DNA of 64,000 bases, from contig QANZ01046144.1 of assembly GCA_003254925.1 (NCBI GenBank), positions 86,399 through 150,398 of the forward strand, given 5' to 3'. Below the pieces are notes generated by a model, which did no database searches, was not told where the DNA came from, and worked only from the letters and a program-made list of their open reading frames with translations. Positions 11,912 to 21,790 of this stretch are shown here, one piece after another. The translations under genes were made by a program, and so were the position numbers. How positions within the stretch are numbered: position 1 is the first letter of the stretch; each line of letters opens with the position of its first letter. This stretch comes from Chamaecrista fasciculata (taxonomy: Eukaryota; Streptophyta; Magnoliopsida; Fabales; Fabaceae).

Positions 11912-12584
11912 TGATATATACCCTTTTGCCCCCAGGGTCCCCCCTCCCACTTCCCTCGAACCTTTTGGAGGGACTAGTGATATACACCCTTCTGCCCCCA
12001 GGGTCCTCTCCCACTCAGACCCGACGCCAAGAGCAGACTGGCAGGGTCCCCTCCCACGTTCCTCGGACCTTTTGGAGGGACTAGTGATATACACCCTTCT
12101 GCCCCCAGGGTCCCCTCCCACTCAGACCTGTCGCCAGGAGCAGACTGGCAGGGTCCCCTCCCACCTCTTAGCTGTCACGGGCCCACCATACAGGTCTTCT
12201 CAGATCTTCTTGGACACAATCCCCCAGACCTGGGGATGCTGGCCTGACTTTACAGGCACAGGTCAACATCAACCACCTACCACACTGTACTTTCTCCTTC
12301 TACATATACACACTCATACACCTTAAACAAGGTAAGTAATGAATCTTTCCAGAATTCTTACTCCCATCTCTCTAACTTGAACTTCGGAGTGGGTTCACAG
12401 GGGCCTCCCCCTGTGCAATCCTTCTTGCAGGTATCAAGTTCTTCACGGGGGATGGATCCGGATCGCAGGGAGCCCCCTGCGCCTCCTCTATCGGCAGGAT
12501 CCGACGACCAACGACTACCGGAAACTGCCCTTCAATTGTGAACTCCAAGGTTAGATCTTCCCTGATCCAGCTTTGTAGTTTTCA
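11912..12584 (+). repeat. 5' LTR
   Basis: It contains three partial tandem units starting TGATATACACCC and separated by CCTTTTGGAGGGACTAG (from 11912, about 11977 and about 12085). A TATA-like region lies near 12300, and a CTAACTTGAACTTCGGAGTG block plus a CAGGGGCCTCCCCCTG hairpin near 12370-12415 are typical of plant Ty3-like LTR R/U5 regions. Confidence 0.9.
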
Positions 12585-12585
12585 C

Positions 12586-12603
12586 TGGCGCCGTCTGTGG
12601 GGA
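12586..12603 (+). promoter_or_regulatory. Retrotransposon primer-binding site
   Basis: TGGCGCCGTCTGTGGGGA begins two bases after the 5' LTR end. Its TGGCGCC start matches a tRNA 3' CCA-end complement. The tRNA identity is not determined. Confidence 0.65.
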
Positions 12604-13083
12604 ACCTACTATTCCCCTGGCTCACTCGCTGATGCTGAGAGCTAAAGCAAAAACACCTCACTCTGAAACTGGCTCGTTGAGATCTGAAGGGTGAAGCAAC
12701 CCATTCTCGTGAGTTATTCCCTTGGTTCGTCAGGATCTGATGAACTCTGTCCCTGAGGCTTGAGGAAGGAAGTGGTCGACTCCCCTGACCAGATCTGAGC
12801 GAACACTCTGCCTCCGAAGTTGTCTCCCACCGCGAGCCTCTTCGTCGAGCTATCATCTCCGCCAAACCAGACCTGCACAAGCTTTTTGTTTTCGAAGTTG
12901 TCTCTCCTCACGTGAGGGCAAATGGTGGTTTCCAAATAAGTCACCCGCTAAACTCTCACCTGGGCATCTCATAAAGACCATTTCGGTCCATTTTCCACAT
13001 ATGTCAACCTCATGTGCGTTTGTTTGCCTGTTGTGTAATGAGTGAACGTCGTTATACATGTGCATTTTTATGACATAGGATAC

Positions 13084-13880
13084 ACTCCCCTCTTCGGACA
13101 CTATCCGGGTCGGTAGGTACCTCCCTCGGAGACCCTCCAGGATTGGCGGACACCTCTTCGGACACCCTCCAGGACCGGCACTACGCCTCCTCGGACACTC
13201 TCCGGATTGGTGGACCCTCCTCGGACACTCTCCAGGGTTGGTAAATACCTTCCCGGATACCCTCCAGGAGTGGCGGATATCCCGCACCCGGCTTCTCGCC
13301 CCGAGTTGCTGTTCTATGATTTGTCAATCATCTTCTTCAAACTTTATTCGCATTTACATATGCATTTATGTGACGTCGGATTCCCGCCCCCTCCTCGGAC
13401 ACTCTCCAGGGTTGGTGGAAACCCCCCTCGGACACCCTCCAGGATTGGCGGACACCTCTTCGGACACTCTCCAGGACCGGCACCACGCCTCCTCGGACAC
13501 TCTCCGGATTGGTGGCCCCTCCTCGGACACTCTCCAGGGTTGGTGGATACCTTCTCGGATACCCTCCAGGAATGGCGGGCACCCCGCATCCGTCTATGCA
13601 CTCCGAGTTGCTGCTTTGTGATTTTTCAATCATCCAAGTCACACTTCAAACATCACATATGTGATAATTTTGACTGCAAAAATGCTATGTCAAACCCACC
13701 AGGGGATTGGATAGTGCTTTTCCATTTTGCAGGACTTCGAGGAATACGACTCCCTCCTCAGATACCCTCCAGGGTTGCAGGACACCGCCTCGGATCATCG
13801 CCAGGATGGCACTACCCCTCCTCGAACACTCTCCGGCGTCGGTGGATACCTCCTTGGATACCCTCCAAGAGTGGGGACTA
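13084..13880 (+). repeat. Tandem repeats of about 32 bp inside the LTR element
   Basis: Imperfect units of the form CTCGGACACTCTCCAGG-GTTGGTGGA recur in three blocks (13084-13280, 13395-13590, 13745-13880). The blocks are separated by related spacers carrying GAGTTGCTG...GATTT..CAATCAT, so there is a higher-order repeat too. Confidence 0.85.
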
Positions 13881-14324
13881 AACAGTGTACTCCAGAACGA
13901 CAAGGAAGACTGTCTAATTGTACACACATGGTTACAATACTGTAACGTATTTTAATACAGCATACATGCTCTTATTAATGTAATAAGTTGTCATTTCGGG
14001 CTTACTAAACACAGCTTCTGTAGTGTTGTTTCCAGCACCTCAGCTACGTTCATCTAATCACAATCTTAACCCCTCCATGAGGGTGGCAAACCTAGCCTCT
14101 CCAGGAGAGCAATAGGGCAACCACTGCCCAATGGCCGATTCCCTCCAGTCGGAGGATGGCGGATTCCCTCCACTCGGAGGACGACTTATTCCCTCTGTTC
14201 AGAGGATGACGAAAAGTGTACTCACTTCCCCCTACTACAAACTCCATACAAGCATCCGCTTATTTATGAAGGCAAGCATCCGCTTGTTTACAAAGTCAAG
14301 CATCCGCTTGTTTAGGAAGTCAAG

Positions 14325-14748
14325 CATCCGCTTGTCTATACAAGCAGAAGTGTATTCACGCTTCTCTGCCATACGAGCATCCGCTTGTCTATACAAGCAG
14401 AAGTGTATTCACGCTTCTCCGCCATACGAGCATCCGCTTGTCTATACAAGCAGAAGTGTATTCACGCTTCTCTGCCATACGAGCATCCGCTCGCCTACGC
14501 TGGCAGAAGTGTATTCACGCTTCTCCGCCATACGAGCATCCGCTTGTCTACGCCAGCAAAAGTGTATTCACGCTTCTCCGCCATACGAGCATCTGCTCGC
14601 CTACGCCGGCAGAAGTGTATTCACGCTTCTCCGCCATACGAGCATCCGCTTGTCCATACCGGCAGAAGTGTATTCACGCTTCTTCGCCGTACGAGCATCC
14701 GCTCGCCTACGCTGGCAGAAGTGTATTCACGCTTCTTCGCCGTACGAG
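14325..14748 (+). repeat. 53-bp tandem array, eight copies
   Basis: Units start CATCCGCT at 14325, 14378, 14431, 14484, 14537, 14590, 14643 and 14696, an exact 53-bp period. Each holds GAAGTGTATTCACGCTTCT. As 53 is not a multiple of three and the unit lacks stops, several frames stay open by accident. Confidence 0.95.
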
Positions 14749-15174
14749 CATCCGCTCCATTAAACAGGCTGGGATCAGCACCTCCCCATGCCTTAACAAG
14801 GGCCACAGCGCCCCGCGGGTCAGGAGTTACCCGCCGGCTAGCCAACGTTGCCGGAAACCCAAGAGGAAAACGAAAGCAACACAACACAAGTCCTATGCAG
14901 AGGACACTGAGCTCACGTACAACTTCTGGCTAAGTCCACACCCTTCCTAAGGGGGACAACGCCGCCAAACATTCCCTCCACCAGGAGGATAAAGATCTTA
15001 GCCTCCCTGAAGGCGCCAACCCTCAGGAGGCAGATACGTCAAGTTCCGGCAAGGCCCTCACCCTCTGCCAGGGAAACGAGACTCCCAGCCTACAAGAGCG
15101 AGAAAAATCAAATTTTGGCTAAGCCCAAAAAGCAAATCAAAACCCCAGATTTTGGCCAAGCCCAAAAAACTCGG

Positions 15175-15325
15175 AAGATTGCCGGATACCCTCCTCCCGG
15201 AGGATTGTCGGATCCCCTCCACCCGGAGGATTGCCGGATGCCCTCCACTCGGAGGATGGCAGGATACCCTCCACCCGGAGGATTGCCGGATACCCCCACC
15301 CGGAGGATTGCCGGATACTCCCTGC
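15175..15325 (+). repeat. Short tandem repeats before the 3' LTR
   Basis: Five or six units of about 26-30 bp of the form GATTGCCGGATACCCTCC-ACCCGGAG, similar in style to the CTCC/GGAG motifs at 14140-14200. Confidence 0.8.
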
Positions 15326-15430
15326 AACAAAGTGTATTCACACTTCCGATTGTGTTCCTCGAACAACGGGGACACCCCCCTCGGATGCCGACGACGGGGA
15401 CACTTCCCCCGGACCTTTTGGAGGGACTAG

Positions 15431-16103
15431 TGATATATACCCTTTTGCCCCCAGGGTCCCCCCTCCCACTTCCCTCGAACCTTTTGGAGGGACTAGTGAT
15501 ATACACCCTTCTGCCCCCAGGGTCCTCTCCCACTCAGACCCGACGCCAAGAGCAGACTGGCAGGGTCCCCTCCCACGTTCCTCGGACCTTTTGGAGGGAC
15601 TAGTGATATACACCCTTCTGCCCCCAGGGTCCCCTCCCACTCAGACCTGTCGCCAGGAGCAGACTGGCAGGGTCCCCTCCCACCTCTTAGCTGTCACGGG
15701 CCCACCATACAGGTCTTCTCAGATCTTCTTGGACACAATCCCCCAGACCTGGGGATGCTGGCCTGACTTTACAGGCACAGGTCAACATCAACCACCTACC
15801 ACACTGTACTTTCTCCTTCTACATATACACACTCATACACCTTAAACAAGGTAAGTAATGAATCTCTCCAGAATTCTTACTCCCATCTCTCTAACTTGAA
15901 CTTCGGAGTGGGTTCACAGGGGCCTCCCCCTGTGCAATCCTTCTTGCAGGTATCAAGTTCTTCACGGGGGATGGATCCGGATCGCAGGGAGCCCCCTGCG
16001 CCTCCTCTATCGGCAGGATCCGACGACCAACGACTACCGGAAACTGCCCTTCAATTGTGAACTCCAAGGTTAGATCTTCCCTGATCCAGCTTTGTAGTTT
16101 TCA
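15431..16103 (+). repeat. 3' LTR
   Basis: Near-identical to 11912-12584. A purine-rich GGAGGGA just upstream may be the polypurine tract, though the same motif also recurs inside the LTR. Confidence 0.9.
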
Positions 16104-16661
16104 GTTGATATGCATACACCATCCACAAGTTCCATACGTCTTCCTTCTTTTCCAACTCCTTTAATTTCTCCTCTTTAGGATGAACAGTCCAATGTGATAC
16201 AGACTGGGCAAGTTTATAAAATTCTTTTTCCTTCGGATATATATGTCCCTCCATGAACTTGAGTAACCTGCTCCTTAGTTTCAAAACCTTTTTTTACTAG
16301 AAACAAACTTCCCCCTCATCAGAAATGTTTTACATATCATGCTCATTCAAAAGTCTTTTGAGTGTAGTGCATTTCCATATGATTTTAAAGAGTAAAAGAA
16401 CTTTAGCATTCTTATATGTAATACTCTTGTCAAATTATTAGTATCCCAGCACAAAATTATATCATTTGTAAGATCCCATAAAAGTCAAATGGTCTACGAG
16501 GACGTTGAGGAAACACATATTTTTGCTCAATAAATTTTCAAGCAGCATCAATAAAACCATTTTCTAGGTCCTCTGCATGACGAGCACTTTCACCCCTTGA
16601 AGCATTGCCCTAGAATGATTAGAAAGAAGCCATCAAACTTTAAATCTTAAATTCCCATAGA
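16104..16661 (-). pseudogene. IBR3 fragment copy, part 2 (exon 10, intron 9, exon 9)
   Basis: Matches IBR3 5366-5930. The exon-10 copy still reads [20 protein letters not shown] and TVHPKEEKLKELEKKE, but it has a +2 frameshift in a T-run (about 16290-16296). Its exon-10 acceptor AG is lost (CAGATGG became CATATGG near 16370), and the exon-9 donor is deleted near 16495. It is non-functional and is split from part 1 by the LTR element. Confidence 0.88.
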
Positions 16662-16983
16662 GAAGTGGATATAATTATTGTAAGTGGTTTGATCCTCCTT
16701 TATCAAGTAATGAGATTATTCAAATGTGGTCAATATGTTGTTGAGAAAATATTGAATATTGAAATTTGCTTGTATTAGTGTGCTTTTATGTTGTTGGTCA
16801 CTAATATTGAAATTTGCTTGTATTAGTGTGCTTTTGTGTATTGGTCACTAATATTGCTCTTTATCGTGTAGAGTGTAGACCAAGAAATAAGGCTTTGAGC
16901 CTTTGAAAATTTTCTAAATATGAACTTGGTTTTTTTTTTGGTCAGGTATTGGTTTACTTTTCTATGTATTGAGATTTGAGAAG
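16662..16983. other. Intergenic with a 50-bp direct repeat
   Basis: A near-exact tandem duplication (ATTGAAATTTGCTTGTATTA at about 16750 and again at about 16806). No gene seen. Confidence 0.6.
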
Positions 16984-17185
16984 TTTTTTTTTTTTTATGG
17001 TAGAGGAACTAGGCACAAAAGCCCAAACAACAACAAAACCAACAAAAGCAACCTAACAATAATAACCACGAGGCACTAAAGCCCCACAAACATCATCAAA
17101 TAACAAAAGCTTCAAAAAAATCCGGAGGCTCATTCCAGCCAGCCAGCATAGCCCAATCCACAATCTTGTCGGCACAGTGATTCCC
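16984..17185 (-). mobile_element. 5'-truncated LINE 3' end (RNase H C-terminus)
   Basis: On the minus strand the frame reads NHCADKIVDWAMLAGWNEPP then a stop, the usual end of the plant LINE RNase H domain ('N-x-CAD'). A 3'UTR and a poly(A) tail follow (T-run at about 16985-16996). This is a dead truncated copy. Confidence 0.7.
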
Positions 17186-18582
17186 ATGCTTTATTTCTTA
17201 TGTATTAGGAATTTTATGTTTTATTTCCTTCTGTATCTTATTTCCTATGTATTAAGAAGTTTATTATGTCTATGCGTGTAAGTTGAATTATTTTGTAGTG
17301 AATTATTATGCAGTGTAATTTCTTATGGAGATTTTCCCTGTCATAAAATCAACTATGGTTGATAACACTTTATATATCAAAAGAAAGAGAGATAAAAATC
17401 AATAAAAAAAAAAAAGAGATAGAAGGATTGAAGAGTTTAGAAGATAGAGGCCCTGTACGCAGAGAATATCAGTAACAGATGAAACCAACAACTTAACTGA
17501 TCACATAACTAATCTGTAACTAACCACATGATTAACAGTAGTCTAAAAAAGAACTTTTGAGTTTAATATCTTGTTACCAAAACTTATTGTCACCCATCCT
17601 TTTATTAATTATAAAATACACATATACAGACATTTAAGCAAAAGTTTTTCCATAGATATATTCGACGTCATATATATAGTGCGTGGACCATAAATTCTAC
17701 CCAAAACTCCACCTAAAACTATCTCTCATAGTATACATCTATACATACGATAGTATATGCCATGAAAACTGAAATCAAAGTTCTATTAGAAAAAAGAATT
17801 TATCAGGCCCAAAAGCAAATTTTTAATTTAAGTGACAAGAGAATCCCATTGCACATGTAAATTGGATCCTGTAAAATTGATTTCTTTATAAATTTTTTGT
17901 ATTTGGATAACTTTTAATCATCTGATTTTGTACTTACTTAAAATCTGCCACGTGGAGGTCTCATCTTTTGAAATGCACCGTTTCATCAAATGATATGAAA
18001 CAGTGGGTTTTGTGATTGCTTAGCCTTGCCGTTCTAATGACATACAATTCTAGAGAGATTTGAAATATAGAGGATCCCGGTAGCATGCATGTGGGGTGTG
18101 TTCATCTTTTTGCCTTCACGTACGGTACTTAGCTAGTCTCAACTCTAGTTATTTTTTGAACTCGGTTCCATCTAATTAAGTAATAAGTTTGATTTATAAA
18201 AATTGCACAATTGAAAAAAAAAGAAGCATATAATTAAGACCTTGTAATTAACTTGATAAACTTCAATATAATTAGTATTACGTACGTAGTTAAATTTCTA
18301 ATATGTGAAGCCATTATGCTTCCTTATCAACCTCAAGCATGCATGCAGCATCTGGAATTCTCATAGAAGTTGTGTATGTTAATCATTATTGTTACGTGTA
18401 ACATGAGGGAACGGAGGCGATATTTAATCATTAAATTAAGAAGATGATGGATCAATCTAGTAATTAACATCTTTATCGATCAGAAATATAAGGGTATCAT
18501 ACTATCATATAATTGAATTTGAATGGAATTCCATATCTATTATCGGATAAAAAATCTCAAGCGTTGAAAGGTTTCCGGTTTT
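17186..18582. other. Intergenic; distal upstream region shared with the second FT block
   Basis: AT-rich DNA without genes. Patches at about 17495-17545, 17640-17760, 18275-18360 and 18405-18560 match, in the same order, 32938-33000, 33275-33380, 34360-34450 and 34475-34640. A G-box (CCACGTGG) is at about 17950. Confidence 0.6.
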
Positions 18583-20055
18583 CTTTTTTTTTTTTTTGAT
18601 AATAACGTGGAAACTTAGATTACTGGAATAAAGTTAGGATACAAGAACAAAGTAGGGACATAACACCCACTAAAGACAACAAAAGCAAAACATAAGAAGG
18701 ACATAAAAACTAATACAAGAAGGATTGAAAAGCAGGCCAAGGAATGAAAGAAAGGAAGAAGAGTTCAAGAGAGATCAAGGACACTCTTCTTCTTCTTCTT
18801 TTTACTCCTACAAAAAGAAATGGCCAGACAATCTTGCAGAAAGATAAGACTCAAAAAAGGAGGCAAGGAGATGTAGGTAGTGTGCTGCAACTGTTTCCTT
18901 CTGCCATGATTTGCCAAAAAGTCAGCACATGAGTTCGCCTCTCTAAGTGTGTGTCTCATGCACCAACTGTCAAAGGAACAAAACAAGTTTTTACAGTTAA
19001 AGATTATAGCATAAAAAGGGTGTTGCTTAGTTATTTTGTCAGATAAGATACAATTAATTGCAGCAGTACAATCAGATTCAAAAATGATCTTTTTAATATT
19101 GAGTGAGGCAGCCAGCTCAATCCCTCTAAAGATGGCCCAAAGTTCAGCCTTGAGTGAGTGTCCATAACCAATAAATTCAGAGAAACCTGCAACAAAATTT
19201 CCATTCTCATCCCTTAAGATACCTCCAGCACTAATATGGTTCAACTTAGCAGAACCATCAGTGTTCATCTTGTAGAAATTTTTATCTGGTTTCTCCCAAA
19301 AGATAGGTTTATATGGTGGTGAAGAATTTTTATCAGACATAGAAAGGTTAATGCCCAAGCTAGTGAATTCCACTGCACAGAAAATTGCATTTTTTCTAAT
19401 AGAAATTGCAGAAAAGGGAAGCTTTTGAAAAATCAGTTTGTTTCTAGATAGCCAAATATTCTTTAAAATATAGATAAAAATCGTTCCCCAGTAAGTAGAG
19501 TACAGGTTTGTTAAGTTTTTGCAGTTAAGTTCAATCCAAGAATAAAGAGGGATTGTGTAAAAGGAAGGTGGAAGTTCAAAACTATTCTATATGTCTCTAA
19601 CTCTGATACATTTCCTGAGAATATGATCCATATCTTCAGGATAAAGAGAACATATAGGACATAGAGGAGAATTAATAATATTCAGATTATGGAGCTTTTG
19701 AGAAGTAAGAAGGCCATTATTCATGATGAACCATATAAAGTTTTTCTCTCTAGGGTGGCAAATAAGTTTCCAAAGCCAATTAAGATTTGTTAAAGCATTA
19801 TAAACAGGGAGAGTGGAAGAGAGTGTTTTGTAGGCTGACTTAATAGAGAAAATGCCATTTGGTGATGGCCCCCAAATGGGAATATCATCTAGATTATTGT
19901 TTAAGATATACAGAGTAGCAGTGATTTCATTTAAAATGTCATTTGGAAGATTAAAGGAGATCAAGTCAGATCTATGTCTATTAGAGCTAAGAAAGTCATG
20001 AACAGAGATAAATAAAACATGAAGGGGGAGAGGGCCTTGAATTCTGTTACAGAGA
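18583..20055 (-). mobile_element. 5'-truncated LINE (zinc-binding RVT tail + RNase H)
   Basis: The minus strand carries the C-terminal part of a plant LINE ORF2. 19587-19964 encodes the zf-RVT domain (IWGPSPNGIFSIKSAYKTL, CPICSLYPEDMDHIL). 18765-19586 encodes RNase H with MNTDGSA (Asp), KAELWAI (Glu), FESDC (Asp) and LREANSCADFLANHG. The two parts are in the same frame, broken only by one TAG at 19587-19589. A T-run at 18581-18597 is the poly(A) tail. The reverse transcriptase and endonuclease are missing, so it is dead. It sits inside FT-related upstream sequence: the flanks continue at 34640 and 34670 in the uninterrupted copy. Confidence 0.9.
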
Positions 20056-20609
20056 GCACCATTACTCGCCGACCATGCTAATATCTAGTTCTCCATGGGG
20101 TCCCACATTTTTTAAAATTCTTTTCTTATCTATCTATCACTTTCCTCCACCTTCTCTACTTTCCCATCTTTATACTTAAGAGAGACTTTCCACTTTCGAA
20201 CTTTATTAAAAAAAACAGCTCAACTTTTTTAAAAAAATTTATTAATACAACTAATAACACAAGAAATGCTAGATTACCTTAGGTTGATATCAATAATTTA
20301 GGGGATCTACTGGTTATATGTTTAAATGTCTGGACTGATCTGGAGAGCCCATATATACAAGAATATAAAACAAGTTTAGACAACTACATGAGAGGTCATC
20401 ATAGAGTTTATAAGATATGCATTATACATATATAATCTCAACAAGATTATTTACATAGTGTTAATTAATTGGAGATTAATTTTTCTACCAATTGTGATAA
20501 GAATAAGGAATTCGAAGATATTTAGTGTCCCAAATGCATTCACCTTGCCAAATCAAAGGCACTTAATGGAATAAAAGATGTTTTATCTTCCACCGAACGG
20601 AAAAACCTA
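20056..20609. other. FT-A upstream conserved sequence block
   Basis: 20066-20215 closely matches 34670-34812 (CTCGCCGACCATGCTA start, ATGGGGTCCCACATTTTTTA), and 20425-20609 matches about 36025-36245. There is no coding potential. This is shared distal upstream DNA of the two FT blocks. Confidence 0.75.
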
Positions 20610-20610
20610 G

Positions 20611-21003
20611 GGTCCGTTTGGTACAATGTAAAAGGGTTTTACAATGTAAAAGGGCACGGATTCCAAGATTTTCATGTATTTGGTATGGTAATTTGAGCTA
20701 TGTAAAGTGGATTACAATGTAAAGGGTTTTACATTACATAGGCCATTTTTCTTTACTTCACATTTCTGATGTAATTCAAGTCTACCTAGGGAATTATGGT
20801 ACAATTCCTAATTTGCCCCTCTCACTCCCATCCCATCTCCTCCCCAAATGGTGAACGGCGGCGGCGGCGGCGGTGCACGGCGGCGCCGACCACCGTGGNT
20901 TACCTACTTTACATCCCCTCAACTACTTTTCCTTTCCCTCACAATTTTTCCCTTGTAAAACCCTTTCCTTTACATACCTCACATACTACCAAACGGACCC
21001 TAT
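20611..21003. mobile_element. TIR element inserted in FT-A upstream region
   Basis: It is bounded by GGGTCCGTTTGGTA and its reverse complement, with TA on both sides. The core is a GCGGCGGCGG run with an N at 20899. The corresponding position at about 36245 is an empty site. A second copy is at 11299-11662. The TA flanks suggest a TA-target family, but this is not certain. Confidence 0.75.
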
Positions 21004-21319
21004 TTGCTTTGAAGATAAACACTTTTCAGGCCAAAAAAATAAATAAATAAATAAATAAACACTTTCCAAATATGGAAGGTTCTCTCTTGGAGCATTTAAT
21101 GCATTTTCCTTTAATGAAATTACCTTTTTATATTCCTTGTAGATTTTTTTTTTGGCCAATACTTTATGTTAATCCTTAAATTTTGGGATAAGTTTTATTT
21201 TGGTCCTCAAACTATCTTTTATATGCCTTTTAGAAGAATTATTTACCATTCATATATGTTATAATAAATAAGCTGATAAATAAATAAATAAAAATCTATT
21301 TCGTAGGTACAATTTGATG
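21004..21319. other. Intergenic, FT-A upstream
   Basis: 21001-21110 (TTTGAAGATAAACACTTT, CCAAATATGGAAGGTTCTCT) matches 36250-36310. The rest is AT-rich with TAAA microsatellites. No gene. Confidence 0.6.
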
Positions 21320-21790
21320 AACTAGGTTCTGGTCGGGGGTCTGCGATTCACCTCCGATGCTTAAGTTAGTAAGGGTTATGAGCTCAATAACGTCAATTGA
21401 CTGAGTAGAGAGCGTACCTTTTTCCAGTGTGAAGGGTTAACCTTTTATACTGAGGACAATCAGTTGTGATCTTGCCGTAAATGCCTGGATACTTGATTGT
21501 GATCCTGGCTGATCTGATTGTGATCCTTGGCTCCCACGTAATTTCCTTTTCTATGAAAGGTGCCTTGATGACTAAGGCGTTATCAAGGGGAAGGATCTCT
21601 GATTGATCTGTCTTGATTGACAGCGTATCTTGGGCGATTCTTGATTGGTTTCTGATTGATTCAAGAAATGTTTCCTTATTTGTTGGTGCGTAGACGCCCA
21701 TTTCCTCCGTGACTGTGGGCGTCCTTGGCTGTGCAAGATGTAGGGCGTTCACGCCCATGTGACCCATCTGGTGGGTTCGTGGCCTGCTAG
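21320..21790 (-). mobile_element. LTR remnant (minus strand)
   Basis: On the minus strand it has TATAAAAGG (about 21445) followed by CTAACTTAAGCATCGGAGG and a short GC block, the same layout as the LTR remnant at 60480-60861. No internal domain or partner LTR is visible. The long open frame at 21393-21767 is an LTR artefact. Confidence 0.6.

Larger units (their letters stand above)
11912..16103 (+). mobile_element. Complete non-autonomous LTR retrotransposon (LARD-like), 4.19 kb
   Basis: Two 673-bp LTRs (11912-12584 and 15431-16103) begin TG and end CA and are flanked by a perfect 5-bp duplication GTTGA (11907-11911, 16104-16108). By eye I found one mismatch between the LTRs (GAATCTTTCC against GAATCTCTCC), so insertion is recent. 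A primer-binding-type sequence TGGCGCCGTCTGTGGGGA starts at 12586. The 2.85-kb internal region has no gag, protease, reverse transcriptase, RNase H or integrase frame; it is filled by three tandem-repeat families. It must rely on a partner element for mobility. The LTR and PBS style resembles Ty3-type plant elements, but lineage is inference. Confidence 0.92.

Noticed and set aside
13207-13881. Pro/Arg/Gly-rich open frames on both strands
   Set aside because: Low-complexity tandem repeats of the LTR element; no domain and equal openness on both strands.
14325-14748. Regular repeat resembling a CRISPR array
   Set aside because: Units are contiguous with no unique spacers, and the genome is a plant's.
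14131-14950. Three long overlapping plus-strand open frames with repeated SACLYKQKCIHAS-like peptides
   Set aside because: They come from the same 53-bp array read in three phases inside a non-coding LTR element.
21393-21767. 124-codon minus-strand frame
   Set aside because: Lies in an LTR remnant with TATA and R/U5-like motifs; no protein family features.
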